The notes below the pieces were generated by a model that saw only the letters and a program-made list of their open reading frames with translations, had not been told where the DNA came from and made no database searches. 64,000 bases of DNA from Sweltsa coloradensis (taxonomy: Eukaryota > Arthropoda > Insecta > Plecoptera > Chloroperlidae), in NCBI GenBank assembly GCA_024449915.1, contig JAMZAV010000169.1, positions 310,001-374,000 on the forward strand. The letters are read 5' to 3'. The position numbers and the translations under genes were made by a program. Of this stretch, positions 48,213-59,600 are shown one piece after another. How positions within the stretch are numbered: position 1 is the stretch's first letter; each line of letters opens with the position of its first letter.

Positions 48213-48313
48213 AGCGATACCATCTCTCAGGGAGTGGCCGTGGGAGCTAGGACCTTCCTCTACTTTGGGATATACCGACGATTATGTCGTCAAAACGTCG
48301 TGAGGGGCAGAAG
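48213..48313 (+). other. Candidate spliced exon, 101 nt, with a possible start codon
   Basis: The segment is bounded by attgttttatgttttcag (acceptor, ending at 48212) and aag|gtatgtt (donor, GT at 48314-48315). Composition rises sharply in G+C inside and drops outside. One frame is open throughout (SDTISQGVAVGARTFLYFGI then YRRLCRQNVVRGR). Alternatively, the ATG at 48284 begins MSSKRREGQK and reaches the donor exactly at a codon border (phase 0), which would make this a leader exon with the first ten codons. Which reading is right cannot be told from the window. Both give plus-strand transcription. No gene name is proposed. Confidence 0.5.
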
Positions 48314-51289
48314 GTATGTTAATACAACTATAATCACAGTTCACGCGTGGTGGTGACATTTCTCACACAAACAGTTATTTCCTACCGAAGAAATTTTAAA
48401 ACATTTAGGCTGAAATCTCTAGTTTGAAAAGATTGCATGAGCTCTTGATTAACATCTCAATTCAAATTGCATTTATTCAACGTTCGTATCCTTGTTGGTA
48501 TTTCATTAGTGTAGGTTTAATCCTGAAAGTTGTATCATACAGAATTGCAAGTGGGGTTTTAATGCTCATTTCTAGTGAGTAGAGAGAGATTATGGTATAA
48601 TTGGGTAAAGAGTCGATTTACAACAAAATGGTTGCATTAAATAAGTGAACTTTTTAATATCAGTCTGTTGTATGATAGTGATTAATAAATGGGAATAAAA
48701 AATTCCGTTCGAATTAGTTTGAGATCTAAAGTTATAATGACTGGAGTATGGCGTCCAGATAGGTAGAAATGAGCGGGCGGCGGACGGGGATGGGAAAAGT
48801 GCCATATGTCTCCACGGGGCCTTGGTGAAACCACGAAACTTTCTTTTCGGGGGCGACCATGTGGAAAGCAGATAATGCCGAGTCTAGGCCTGTGGATAGA
48901 AATGTAAGGAAGACCAGCTCACACGCTAAAAGCACTGAAAATAATGTCACGTTGAGAAAATGTGATTATAAATTGTTTGACATAAAACATAACATGATAT
49001 TTATTATGGTTTATAGGATAGCGAATCTATAGTGTTGTATGCTGTAACTATTAGGTTGTTGTACATCAGCGGCCAAAAGCTAAAAACGAAACAAATTTAA
49101 ACACATTGTTGAAGGAGGTATGTATGTAGTTGGAGGTATATAAATCCGGTGTTTTGTAGTGATAAAATAATTAATTTTGATAACTATTGAATATTGGACG
49201 TCGAGATACGATCAATGTTTACTCGCGACGAGGCGAAATTACTTGAAAAATATATTCATACAACTTTTTCATTTTTAATACACCTCAGGAAGTGTTTCCC
49301 GATTAATGAAATTGAGAAATATACAACTTATATTGTTATGAAAGTTATTACTATCACTTTCTTAGAACGATTGCATGCGTGCGGTAAATACTCGTCAAGA
49401 TCATGAGGTACAACGTCCAACGAATACAAAAACCAACCATAAGAAACTTTGTTTTTTTCTACAACTCTTAATAGCGTTTTTGGCACGTTTTCGTCATTTG
49501 CTGACGTAGTTCTGGTAGGTTTGACTTTGATCCTCTGAAATTCACGTGCTGTAGACTAATCTCAAATCCCCTTAAAAAGAGGGTTCCCAACCACCTAAAG
49601 GAACAAGACTGTAGAAGCTTCTTGTAAAAAGCTGAAAACTCGAACATAGAAGAAACTGTGGAATAAGAGAAGTAATCCAACCCACTATTCACCACATTGA
49701 AAGGCGCACTATACATCTATGTACCTACCATGTAATAGTTGGTATACGGACACATTAAACGCCACATTGATTGCAAAGGTATTTCAACGTCAGTGTTTAA
49801 TTTACATTTCATAAACGGAATGTAACTGAATACATAGTAATGGCGCCCTCAATGATCGAAATTTCAATCTATATGATTCTCCTACCGTAGTATAGTCCTA
49901 ATTATTGAATTAACATCTGGTCGAATAGATTGCATTTCAATGATTTGATACGCAATCAGACGATGAATTTTAAATTGTGTGTGAAATTTTATTTCATGTT
50001 TTTAAATTCCGCATGTGAAATTGGCCTAAGTAATTCGTCGGCTTTTTGTCACACCTTCGTGGTTAGCTCATTGTGTAAATAGCTCATGAGACAGAGTTAT
50101 TACGAGAGTTTTTACTCAAACGGTGCTTGGAGATAATTTAAGCGAGGTAGCGGTGAGTTAACATTCACAGATTGAAACATTACACTAATATCAGATTCAG
50201 AGGGAAAGTTAATCTTGAAAAAGACTCTTATTTTGATTACGGATTAAACATTTGTTTTTATACCATCCCCCCCCCTATTTTTATATGAAATAATATCGAG
50301 CGTTGCCTTATACCCAGGAAATCTTACACGTAGATTTTTTGCTTCCATTTTACTCAGCACTCTTTAATAGTTTGATTAATGGTATGAAACATAGGAGCTG
50401 ATATTAACGGTCTTACAATGTTAAAGAAACCATTAATAATATTTCAGCAAAGAACAGTTCTTTCGAGAGGTACAGCCCTGCATATGAATCTATGCAACTA
50501 GAAGCAAAGCACATGTCTAAGTATTTTTTTTTTTATAATTTACATAAACTATAAAGCTAAACTAACAAATCTAACATGGTAGATGCGTGAAGTCGCGTAC
50601 GAATACTATGTTTCTTGTACGACGTGTATTCTTTGAAAATTATAATCCTGCGGTGGGTTCTAAGCTCTGTGCCAGTGACAGTATGAAAAGAAGTGTTGGG
50701 AATCCATTAATATTATTCATGACAGTTGTATAACAAAAAAAGAAAATGGTGGCCACTGGATAAAAATCTACCAAGGCGGTTCCAGGATGGAGTCTAGATT
50801 TGCTTTTCTTTTATTTGGTATTATAAAATGAAATTATTCTAGAATTAAAGGAGTCATTCATACGGTCTCTCTGTGGATTAAAATTTAAGTGTTGACGTCA
50901 ATATTTCAGTTTTATCAATATAACTTATTACGTAGAATCGATAACAAAATTAAATAGTTTGTATCTTTTCCCAAAACGTTAGTATTGGCCTTTGTATTTT
51001 TAATGCAGCCTGTACTTTGTCAACACAAAGTGATCTCGAACTAAGTTACCACAACGTGACTTTTATTAATGTCATGCACTGTACATAATCACCCCCATAG
51101 CTTTCAGTCTCGTTAATTATACAAACAAAGTGTTTTAAGAAATCATCGTCTCTACACAATTCATAAACAACCCCAGGCTTTCATAATTTAATTTATAACA
51201 TCAACTAATGTGGCGTCTAAAAAGTGAACTTTATTAAATATAACCCCCAAAAGTGTTGTAGATAATTATTCTAAATATTATTAAACCCA
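48314..51289. other. Probable intron, no further exon recognised
   Basis: AT-rich DNA following the donor at 48314. GC-richer non-repetitive patches at about 48735-48900 and 50040-50160 have no splice-bounded open frame. They could be regulatory. Confidence 0.4.
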
Positions 51290-51614
51290 ATTTAAGGGAG
51301 CGAAGCTCCTCTATAAGCAACACATTTCTGTCCGTCCGTCCGTCTGTGCGTGTGTCACATCACAAGATAAAAACCGAACATGACCTCCGATTGACAAGCG
51401 TATTTTTATTGTCATTGCCCTTCAACAAGGATAATACATAATGTATTTGGTGACACTGGGTGCTAGAAGAATGGGGTTAGCATCACCCACACATTTAATA
51501 TGAAAATACCCGGCACCTCCACCAAATACTAGATTTCAGTGGAGAGGAACGTATGATTTAATTTTGGTATTTTTCTTCAACAATCAGTTGCTTAATTAGC
51601 TTCGCTCCCTCTTT
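51290..51614. mobile_element. Short element with 13-bp terminal inverted repeats
   Basis: agggagcgaagct at 51295-51307 and its exact complement agcttcgctccct at 51598-51610 bound about 320 bp without coding capacity. The left inner side has ctgtccgtccgtccgtctg. The right subterminal region has cccggcacctccaccaaata, the core also found at 5742, 5928 and throughout the array at 41815-44200. It looks like a MITE-type or foldback non-autonomous element. The class and target duplication are not determined. Confidence 0.7.
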
Positions 51615-54083
51615 TGGGTACTCCAGGACCCATGCTTGTAAGCATGGGTACTCCATAGGACCCATGCTTGTAAGCATAATGCATGTTTGAAAGTGAAATA
51701 CATGCGGATGCCGTGAGAACCAAACCACATTCTAAACCCCGTGTAAAAATATACCTAACTAGCAGTTTTGTTAAGAAAAAGGTTGTGTCTTGCAGAAAGA
51801 AAAACTTCAAATTGCATAATAACAAGCAAAAAGTAACATTGTATAAAAGTTAGTTTTAAGAGTGATACGCTAATACAATTTTCTGAAATTATCCCAAAAT
51901 AAAATTTACAAAGTTATCCTATGTTCTTGTATTTGCAGTCAATAACAAACCAATTCAGTTCATGGTTTATGTCAATATTTTTACATAACGAATATTTGTT
52001 GTAGCAATCATTTGTAACGCTATAAGTTTTTGGATGTATATATGAAAGGTTTCAGACAGCATGCAGAATACAATGTCAATTTCGTCCCAAAGTAGGGTAT
52101 TCATTATACCCGATATAGTCACAGTATAGGTTTTAAGCAGCTCAATAGTCAATACATGTAATTTACCCGTTACACAGCAATTTGCTTTATTATCACCACT
52201 GTACTATACATTTACTACAATTACCACAAAAACTATATTTTAGGATGTTGATTGATGTTCGGTTTACATTATTGTTGAATCCCACAGCCTTTGTAATGAT
52301 CGTTCAGCTCAAAAAGTTCATAGGAATCAATGCATTTGTAAGTCGGTGATCTCATATGAAATACAATTCGCTCTACTTCTGAAACTAGAAGTTAATACTG
52401 CCACTAGTAACCCTAATTGATGCCAGACCAGAACTATACAGTAGTGTTGCCGATATAATGAATGTGATCCTACGAGAAACCAGTGGTTTGCGACCACGTG
52501 GAGGTGGAGGGGAGGGGGCGGGCAAGGGGTGTGATACAGCAGTTAGGGCAATTATGGAACCATTAAGGTCATCGAACCCAGATTCCAAAATTTATGTTGT
52601 GTACAGTACAAATCAAAATGGTTTCTATTGATGTTATGAAAATAATACAAAATGCAGTTTTATCTTCACCTACAAAACAATTACCGTTTTGAACTTGATT
52701 GAACCTATTTTTTTCAACTTCACGAATTAATTAAATACAACAATGCGTTTTAAATTTAGAGGACCTTAAAAGTAACAATCCTCACGAAACGTGAAACACC
52801 TTTAAGACAACAATACATCGGCGACCCAAAAAAGTCAAAAACCTTAACAAAACAATGCGGTCAATCTTAATTAAATACTAAACACAACAATGCTTTCTCA
52901 ACCTTCATGTTACCGTGTCTTCAGTACTAGGGTTCTGCTCAAAGAATTATGCAGGATACCATGGTATGCTAGGCTGGCCATACCTGATCAGGTGGGGGGC
53001 GAAATGCCAAAAGATAGGGTCGAGTTCCCCACTAACCCCAAAATACCATAACACACTTAAGTCGCAGTTTTTTCCTTCGGTATGTTCAGGTACAACGATC
53101 CAATAATTAAATTACGCAGGGCTGTTATAGAAAATAAAATTTGTGCATATTATCTACTGAAATGATAGTCAATGTTATTCAAAAAATATATTATTATAAT
53201 AAACACCGTACTTTTTGTATTTTACGGAATATAAGTAAATTTGGGGTAGCATGTACCCGACCTCTTTATATCTCCCAAATGTTGCAAAAACTATTTGAAT
53301 TAAAATTTCACCCAATCCCGAATCTAAATTTAAAACATTGACCCAAAATAAATATAATAATTTGTGATAATGTGTTATGTAGATAGGCTATAGCTGTGAA
53401 ACTTATATATTGGAAGGTCTGTATATGGATGGGGTATAAATAATGCGATATGGCTATTACTCAAATATGAAAACTCCGAACAGTCTCCGATTGTTGACAT
53501 GTTGTGTATACACACCATTACTCCGCACAGCAATTTTCGCAAAATTTGTTAACCAACAATTTTTCTGCACTTAGATAAAAACACGTAGCAAATACAATGA
53601 GCTAATAGTGCTAATTGCGTTTGCCTTCCCGCGAATGGAACGCACGTTATCAAAACATTGTCGAGCTGCAGCAGGCTCTAATGTTCAAGTCATTAAGATT
53701 AATGATTTTCCGTCAGTCATCATTAAAGTTTGAACAGGTCACACATGGGCAAATGAATCGCATAAAAACAGCACACATTGCTATGTTGTGCGTTCCCATT
53801 TCTCATTGCTCAAATTACCAGTCATATGCAGTAGGCGTAAACAGGGTTGCCAACACTCCCGCATACGCAATCCGATTGGGAATTGTGAAATATTGTAGTT
53901 GTAAAACAACGGGCTTGATGCTTTTAAGGTTGTCAAAATGAGCCTAAAAAGGTAATATTTAATAAAAGGCGAAAAATAAACACACATCATTTAGAAGTTG
54001 TAAAATTCCCAAATGTATCACGTAAAGTAGAGAAGGTTTAAGTATGATCGGGAATAATAATTGTAGTTTTCGTAGAAATTTTT
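51615..54083. other. AT-rich stretch without a supported gene
   Basis: A short duplicated phrase (ggacccatgcttgtaagcat, twice near 51630-51680) and a G-rich patch at 52495-52530 are visible. A 108-codon frame at 53615-53941 has no motif and starts without ATG. The block 53620-53720 is repeat-free and less AT-rich. Confidence 0.5.
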
Positions 54084-54645
54084 GGATTAGCATAGCGAGC
54101 GAAGTGAAGATTCCATTTCAATTTTCACTACACCGGAGAAATATTCCGGAATGTTTGTTTGTATTTTTGTCTGTTTGTTAACACGATTCCGGCTAAACCA
54201 ATACTTCAATTGCGATGAAATTTTCTGGAGGTCTTCAAAATCTCTGAACTTAGAACTGCCACGTTTTTGAGCGCAATCAAAATATTATTTCTTATGAAAA
54301 CCGCAATTTTACGATTTTTTTTCGATTTTTAAACAATTTCTTCGACTTGTAACACCCACATGCTTTATCCGATTGTAACGATTTTTTCACAGAACCCTAA
54401 TTTTATAAGTTTATATATTGGTGTAAAATTTAAGCGCAATCAAAAAATTAATTCTCATGAAAATAGCAATTTCACGTTTTTTCATTTTGTAAAATTACGA
54501 TTTTTTTCGTTTAAAAAAAATGTCTTCGACTTAGTAATGATTTTTTCACAGAACAACAGAAAATCTGCGTAACACATGGCAGCTCAATGCACCAATTACG
54601 CTCATCCAACAACGCGACTGAAAAAGCGTTCGCGAAGCTTCCTAG
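54084..54645. mobile_element. Non-autonomous element with internal repeats, copy 2
   Basis: Same landmark order as the copy at 22774-23384. It begins tagcatagcgagcgaagtga, then acgattccggctaa, tctgaacttagaactgcc, attttttcacagaacc and ctcatccaacaacgcg, and ends gcgaagcttcctagcg. It is shorter because part of the internal repeat blocks is lost. The two copies fix the element borders but show no transposase frame. Confidence 0.75.
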
Positions 54646-54649
54646 CGCT

Positions 54650-56687
54650 AAAAGATAATATATACACATTAGTTCATCTGGTGTTATAACCCCCTTTGAA
54701 AGCTGCTAGAAAAAAACTTCGGGCAGAATTGACCCTGGCTCGAATAGAACCGAAATTAGAACCTAACAATAACGTATTCCAAATTAACAGCATACATCAA
54801 TCCATAAAATATCACTCTATGAAGAACTTTTAATAAGAACTTTCGATTTTTCCATATTTGGATTTGGATTGTTTTAGTTTCAGTTTGATTAAAGGCCATA
54901 TTTAGATAATAATGTTATTGCATAAATCTGGCAAAAAAAAGAATAAATAAAAACTATCTTTTTACTATTATTAGTATTATTTGAGCATTAAGATATATTT
55001 GTTGGCTTACGTTACAGGGTCTGGTAAATAAGTATCAAGAGAATTGGACTTTAATAAAACGACGTGTTTTTGTTTATTAATGGATGCATTATAATTCTCG
55101 ACGGCATTCATGTGTGAAAATATTACATACAAATATTATTACTCACCCTAATTTATGGCTATTTAACAGTTTCACAGATTTCAAATAAAGACGTAGTCAA
55201 CCGAACGAAACGTTGTATTTTGACAGGTGACAACTAAATAGTTCCTCAAGCCTAGAAAGATATTGGATTTTAATGTGCGTTTAAATACGAAACGTTATTT
55301 ATAGGCTTTTATGAATAGAATCTGGGAACTATAGAGGCTGAAAGGTTAAGTGTACGTACGCCTTCCAGAAACTTACTTTGACATGCTTGGAAGGTTTTGC
55401 TCAATGACATTAACCGTACATAAATAACAGCTACCCCTTGGTTGCGATATTAATTGTAAGCGTGGAGAAAGATGCCTTGATGATGTCGTACACAAGACGT
55501 TGACAATGCTCTAGGCTACACTCTAAGTAATCGTTCGAGAAACAACGTCTCGGCGTGTATAGCATGGCCACTTTAATTATTACCTTGCTTTTAATTTTAT
55601 AAATGCCAATATTTAAAGGAATAATTATTTTCATCATTAGTAACAATATTCACTTTTTAAATGATAACAATATATTTTATGCAAATAAGCTTTGAACCAC
55701 AAAGCCTTTTAGTAAGATTTAAAAATAAAAATATTATAATTGGTAAAACTTCGGTTCTGCGGAAGTTATAGTCTAAATAAACTAACAATAAGCAACATTT
55801 TAAAAAATGAATGAAGAACGACTTTGATTCATGCCTATTGCCGATCTAACGTTGAGCTATGGAGAAAGAAGTAGGGTCAACGATTATAAACAAAATTGAA
55901 TGAACATGATTTCAATTAGTTTTGTTGAAAGGTAAACCTACAGTGTAAAGAAAAGTTATCTTAGTAACAGTCATGTAACAAGCATATTATTATCACACCA
56001 TTAAATTATTACTATTCACAGCGAACAATAAATATACGATAGTATTATAATTACATATATTTTTTAATTCGATGAAGGTAGATTCAGTAAAGATTCGGTG
56101 TAGCCTCTACCGTTTAGACTTTAGAGCAACGAAATATACTCGTCGAAAATAACCATGCGTATGTATTGAAATGGTTAAAGCTGTTCTTCGGCCAGGTGTA
56201 TTGGTGCAATACATGGTTCGACTTGTTTGTTTGTTTCGTACCGCGTTGCTTTGAAATAACAACTTCTTTGTGTCCAACTCGTTGGTCAAGACTCAAGGTG
56301 TCCCAAGAATGAGACGCTATTACGTAGCCAAGGTAACGAGATACATCAATAGGTAAATAACCTTGGATCATTGGTAAAAGAGAATTCCTTAAACATTTCA
56401 CCCTTCAAACTGACGCACCCTTTTGCGAAGTGGTACATAAAGGTATTTCTATCTGAATAATATGTTTGGTGACATATTGAGTAGTGGAGGTCTGGTGGCA
56501 ATTTTGTAAGCAATTGTTACCATCGAAAATATTCGTGTATGGATGTCTCCCAACCAAACTCTTACAAAGTACAAAATAGTGTTACGACTGTGCGGTATGC
56601 AATTTGTAGTAAATACCAAACTACCAATCTGAATTCAGAATTGGAGTTTCAATTACAAAATGAACATAATAATTAACCTAAAAAGTT
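54650..56687. other. AT-rich stretch without a supported gene
   Basis: Chance frames on both strands only, including one of 95 codons on the minus strand at 56114-56401. No repeats or splice-bounded frames recognised. Confidence 0.5.
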
Positions 56688-56711
56688 AAAAAAAAAAAAA
56701 AAAAAAAAAAA
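56688..56711. repeat. A24 homopolymer
   Basis: Twenty-four A in a row, followed by ataaaaaa. It may be a slipped tract or the tail of a retroposed copy, but no matching insert is visible upstream. Confidence 0.9.
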
Positions 56712-56948
56712 TAAAAAACGTAAGCATGAAATCCAATTTTTGACGAAATGCAAACTTATAACAATTTAATAATTAATTTTATTCACAATAATACACATCA
56801 CATTTTCTTCAACATTTCCCTGATATCCGTTTAGATTTCTTGACATTGGATTCCTTGCCAAAGCCTGATTGCCGCTGCCACATTCGAGCTAACTCGTCTC
56901 GACCGCAGGTTTTTGTTGCCCTCTACCGGACCAAACTAATAGTTTCAA

Positions 56949-57194
56949 ATGAGAAGTAGCCTTCGCGACGTAATTCAGTCCATCACATCAAATGAATCTC
57001 ACATTACCCCCAACACGACTCCAATGTCAACCTCGTCCATCATTGCACCAACCAAGCTCACACATTTACTTCGTTTCAAGCCTCGAAAGAGGATAAAACA
57101 CACACGTTACTTAGTTGAGAAGTCTTTAGTTCGATCAGACTTAGTCGCTGTGCTGGTATGTACGATGGTTATTTTATTGACACTGTGTGCTTGA
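56949..57194 (+). CDS. Hypothetical 81-residue protein with hydrophobic tail
   Basis: A complete frame: an in-frame TAG lies two codons before the ATG at 56949, whose context is ttcaaATGa, and TGA is at 57192-57194. The protein begins MRSSLRDVIQSITSNESHIT, has a serine/threonine/proline-rich part, then a basic stretch (RFKPRKRIKHTRYLVEK), and ends with a hydrophobic segment LVAVLVCTMVILLTLCA. That order is what a tail-anchored membrane protein would show. The DNA is less AT-rich than the flanks. The stop codon falls at the very edge of the SINE at 57190, so the insertion may have truncated a longer frame. No family is recognised. Confidence 0.3.
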   Translation: MRSSLRDVIQSITSNESHITPNTTPMSTSSIIAPTKLTHLLRFKPRKRIKHTRYLVEKSLVRSDLVAVLVCTMVILLTLCA

Positions 57195-57370
57195 CTTTTC
57201 TCGTTGGTCTTGTGCTAGAATCTATGCCTCCAATGCAGAAGAATCATTGCTCGAATCCCGTAGTAGGCAGAAGATATTAAACTTCTGATGTGAACCCTGA
57301 TACACGGCCCTGATACCACAACCTGATACCACATCGAACCATTGTATGCTAGATCGTAGGTCCTCATGGC
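57190..57370 (+). mobile_element. SINE, second family, diverged copy
   Basis: The head ctcgttggtcttgtgctaga and cctccaatgcagaagaatca correspond to the head of the copy at 30483. The B box region is gctcgaatcccg, followed by a cagaagatattaaacttctg hairpin, which matches the cagaagtttttaacttctga of the other copy. The remainder is diverged. Confidence 0.6.
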
Positions 57371-57794
57371 GAAACACCCGGGTTTGAGCATGCAGATTTT
57401 TTTAGAATGTTGGTATCATACCATTATATTCCTAAACGAACGCTTACCACAACAAAAACATGATTGTCATTATATATTATAACATAAAATACTTGTTTTT
57501 ATAGTACGATAATTCTGTTCAAGATTTTCTTAGTGTACACATTTCATCATGATGTATGTAGGTACTTGCTGTTATAATTAGTTATAGTTATAATAGTTAT
57601 AATTAGCAGTTTTTTGTATAAGTAGTGATATTCCTTACATATTCCGAGTAGTATTATTATAATTGGTTATTATTGCATTTTTGTTAGGCATTGAAATTCA
57701 TATTTTTATTATTACTCTGGCAGAATATTTTTGTCAGTCAATAAGTTTAGAGTGCATCGTACTTATGTTAAAATTGTTTTTTAAATAAAATAAA

Positions 57795-57985
57795 TGCACG
57801 CCCGTAGGGTACACACAAGTTTACCGGTGTAGCCCTCTTTGAATATCGTACGGTATTTCAATAAGTGGTCTGGAATCTCCAAGGGACTGGACTGGAAGTT
57901 GGACTGAATCCCAGCATATACCAATGGCATTGTAAAATGCCGTCAGTCGGGATTGCCGGTGGCTGGGATCGAACGGGAGTCTATC
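57795..57985 (-). mobile_element. tRNA-derived SINE, tail type B
   Basis: On the minus strand: gactcccgttcgatcccagc (B-box region), caccggcaatcccgactgac (core), then a diverged middle, then gagggctacaccggtaaact and gtgtgtaccctacgggcgtg. That tail matches the copy at 29390-29640 and differs from the type A tail of the copy only 130 bp downstream. Confidence 0.7.
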
Positions 57986-58115
57986 GTAAGCAGCTATAGT
58001 ATTTTATATTATAAAATTCATTTAGGATTCACCTAAATGTAGCTAATTAATCTCGTGTCGTTTTATCTGCTTTTTATAAAATGTTTTTGTATATTATTTT
58101 TGTATGATATGTGTG

Positions 58116-58370
58116 TTGACTCGAGCGTTAAAGCGCGCGACTCTGATTCGGGAGGTCCCGAGTTTAAATCCCGTCGAGACCGGCAATCCTGACTGAAGGT
58201 TTTTCCGAGGTTTTCCTCAGTCGTTAATGCGAATGCAAGGGAGCGAGTCCTCTTAAACAGCCCTCGGACGTCCCTTCACATTTGTCCTATCCGCAACATA
58301 CCTAGTTAGACACCTGAAGAGGGGCATGAAATGCACCCTGGGCAGGCTTCCCACACAAAATTATTTTTAA
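58116..58370 (+). mobile_element. tRNA-derived SINE, best preserved copy, tail type A
   Basis: Head: gactcgagcgttaaagcgcg, then gattcgggaggtcccgagtt and a weak B box (gtttaaatccc). Core: gagaccggcaatcctgactg, then gaggttttcctcagtcgtta and gcgaatgcaagggagcg. End: acacctgaagaggggcatga and caccctgggcaggcttccc. It serves as the reference for the family in this window. SINEs of this kind are transcribed by RNA polymerase III from the head and moved by a LINE; which LINE is not shown. Confidence 0.8.
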
Positions 58371-59129
58371 AAATTATTAAAACATAATAATAATTATTAT
58401 TAATGTATGTAGATTATTGGCATCAATAGTATTAATGAATTTATATTTTCTATTCGTAGTTATTTGATAAAATTTTAAGGTTTAAATTATGTTAACTTTA
58501 ACAATTGCCAATTAAATGTTGAAGATGCCACGTTTATTGAAAATTTCAATTTTAATGATATAACTTGTATTATTAATTTATAATAAATAACAATGATAAT
58601 GAAATAAGTATAATATAATGCCAACTATTAAACGCATCCCAAAACCCTATTATTATGAATTCAATATGTAGCTATTAGTTTTCATTGTTGTTTAATAGGG
58701 TTTTAAAAAATGTCGTGGAAAGAAATTAAAAAAAAAAAAAAACAGTAATCGAAGTAGTTTGTTGCGCAATTTTATGAGTTGTTAAAAGAATATAAATGCT
58801 CCGTTCTAACAACCTAGCAAATAACTATTGTACATTTGAATAGCGTTAACATGTATGTGTGTACTTCCATTCATCCATATGATCGAGTATCGACTTGAGA
58901 CAAACATAACAGGATGTAATTACGTCTCGCACACACCCGTGAAGTCCCCCTGGTATACAGGGTCTGGGTAGGGTGGGTAGGCCTAGGGTCCTCGCCGTAG
59001 CGTGGCCTTATAATAATCTCAATCATCTGCACCCACACACACGAGAGAACAGAGCGCGAGCCTCTTCTCTTTCCTTACCACATTCAATTTAATATGAGAA
59101 AGTGGCTGCAAACTATAATTAAGGTTTTT
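58371..59129. other. AT-rich stretch without a supported gene
   Basis: Contains an A-rich run near 58728-58742 and the inverted pair aaaaccctatt / aatagggtttt at about 58640 and 58695. A GC-richer patch lies at 58935-59070 with no open frame of note. Confidence 0.4.
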
Positions 59130-59600
59130 AGTCGAGCATGCATCGAGAAGTAGTCGTAATGAATTGAATAAGTGATAATTGAATGTTGTGTGGTGCGGTG
59201 TGGCTGACTTGGGCGTATCGGTTTGACTTATAGCGTTTTAAAGCGACTCCTTTTAACGGCGACTTTATGTTAATCCAAGGCCAATGGTTTCCGTAGTGCA
59301 AACGAGCTGGTTGTTTATTTACCCTGTATGCACCTTGAATGAGGAGCGTACGTTTCATTTCTTACGCGAGCTCTAAATCAGGACCTAGGCCAACTGAACA
59401 TAACTTGTGGCTCTCCCTATCACGTGCACTCCCTCTGTCACACTTTCGCCCATAGATATAAACCGCACCATAAAAATGTCAGCACAAGGTGTTTTTTATG
59501 GGGTAGACTCTATACAACTCCCATAAACTTAAAGTACTCTTGAGGCCGTCTCCCTCGGCGGAGAGGCGGAGTAATATCCATGTAGTAAGATAGAAAATAG
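59130..59600. promoter_or_regulatory. Repeat-free GC-balanced block, possible regulatory module
   Basis: The block is free of repeats and stops abruptly in AT-rich DNA. It contains several TAAT/ATAATTG strings at its left side, a cacgtg E-box, and the near-palindromic ccataaaaatg...gtgttttttatgg at about 59470-59500. It also holds a small ctcc-ctcggc-ggag hairpin near 59550. No splice-bounded open frame is present. Its regulatory nature is an inference from composition. Confidence 0.2.

Noticed and set aside
53615..53941. 108-codon plus-strand frame
   Set aside because: It has no ATG start at its beginning, no acceptor and no domain, and part resembles dispersed repeat-like DNA.
58116..58190. 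A tRNA gene
   Set aside because: The tRNA-like part is followed by the same core as in at least five other copies and has no closing acceptor stem; it is a SINE head.
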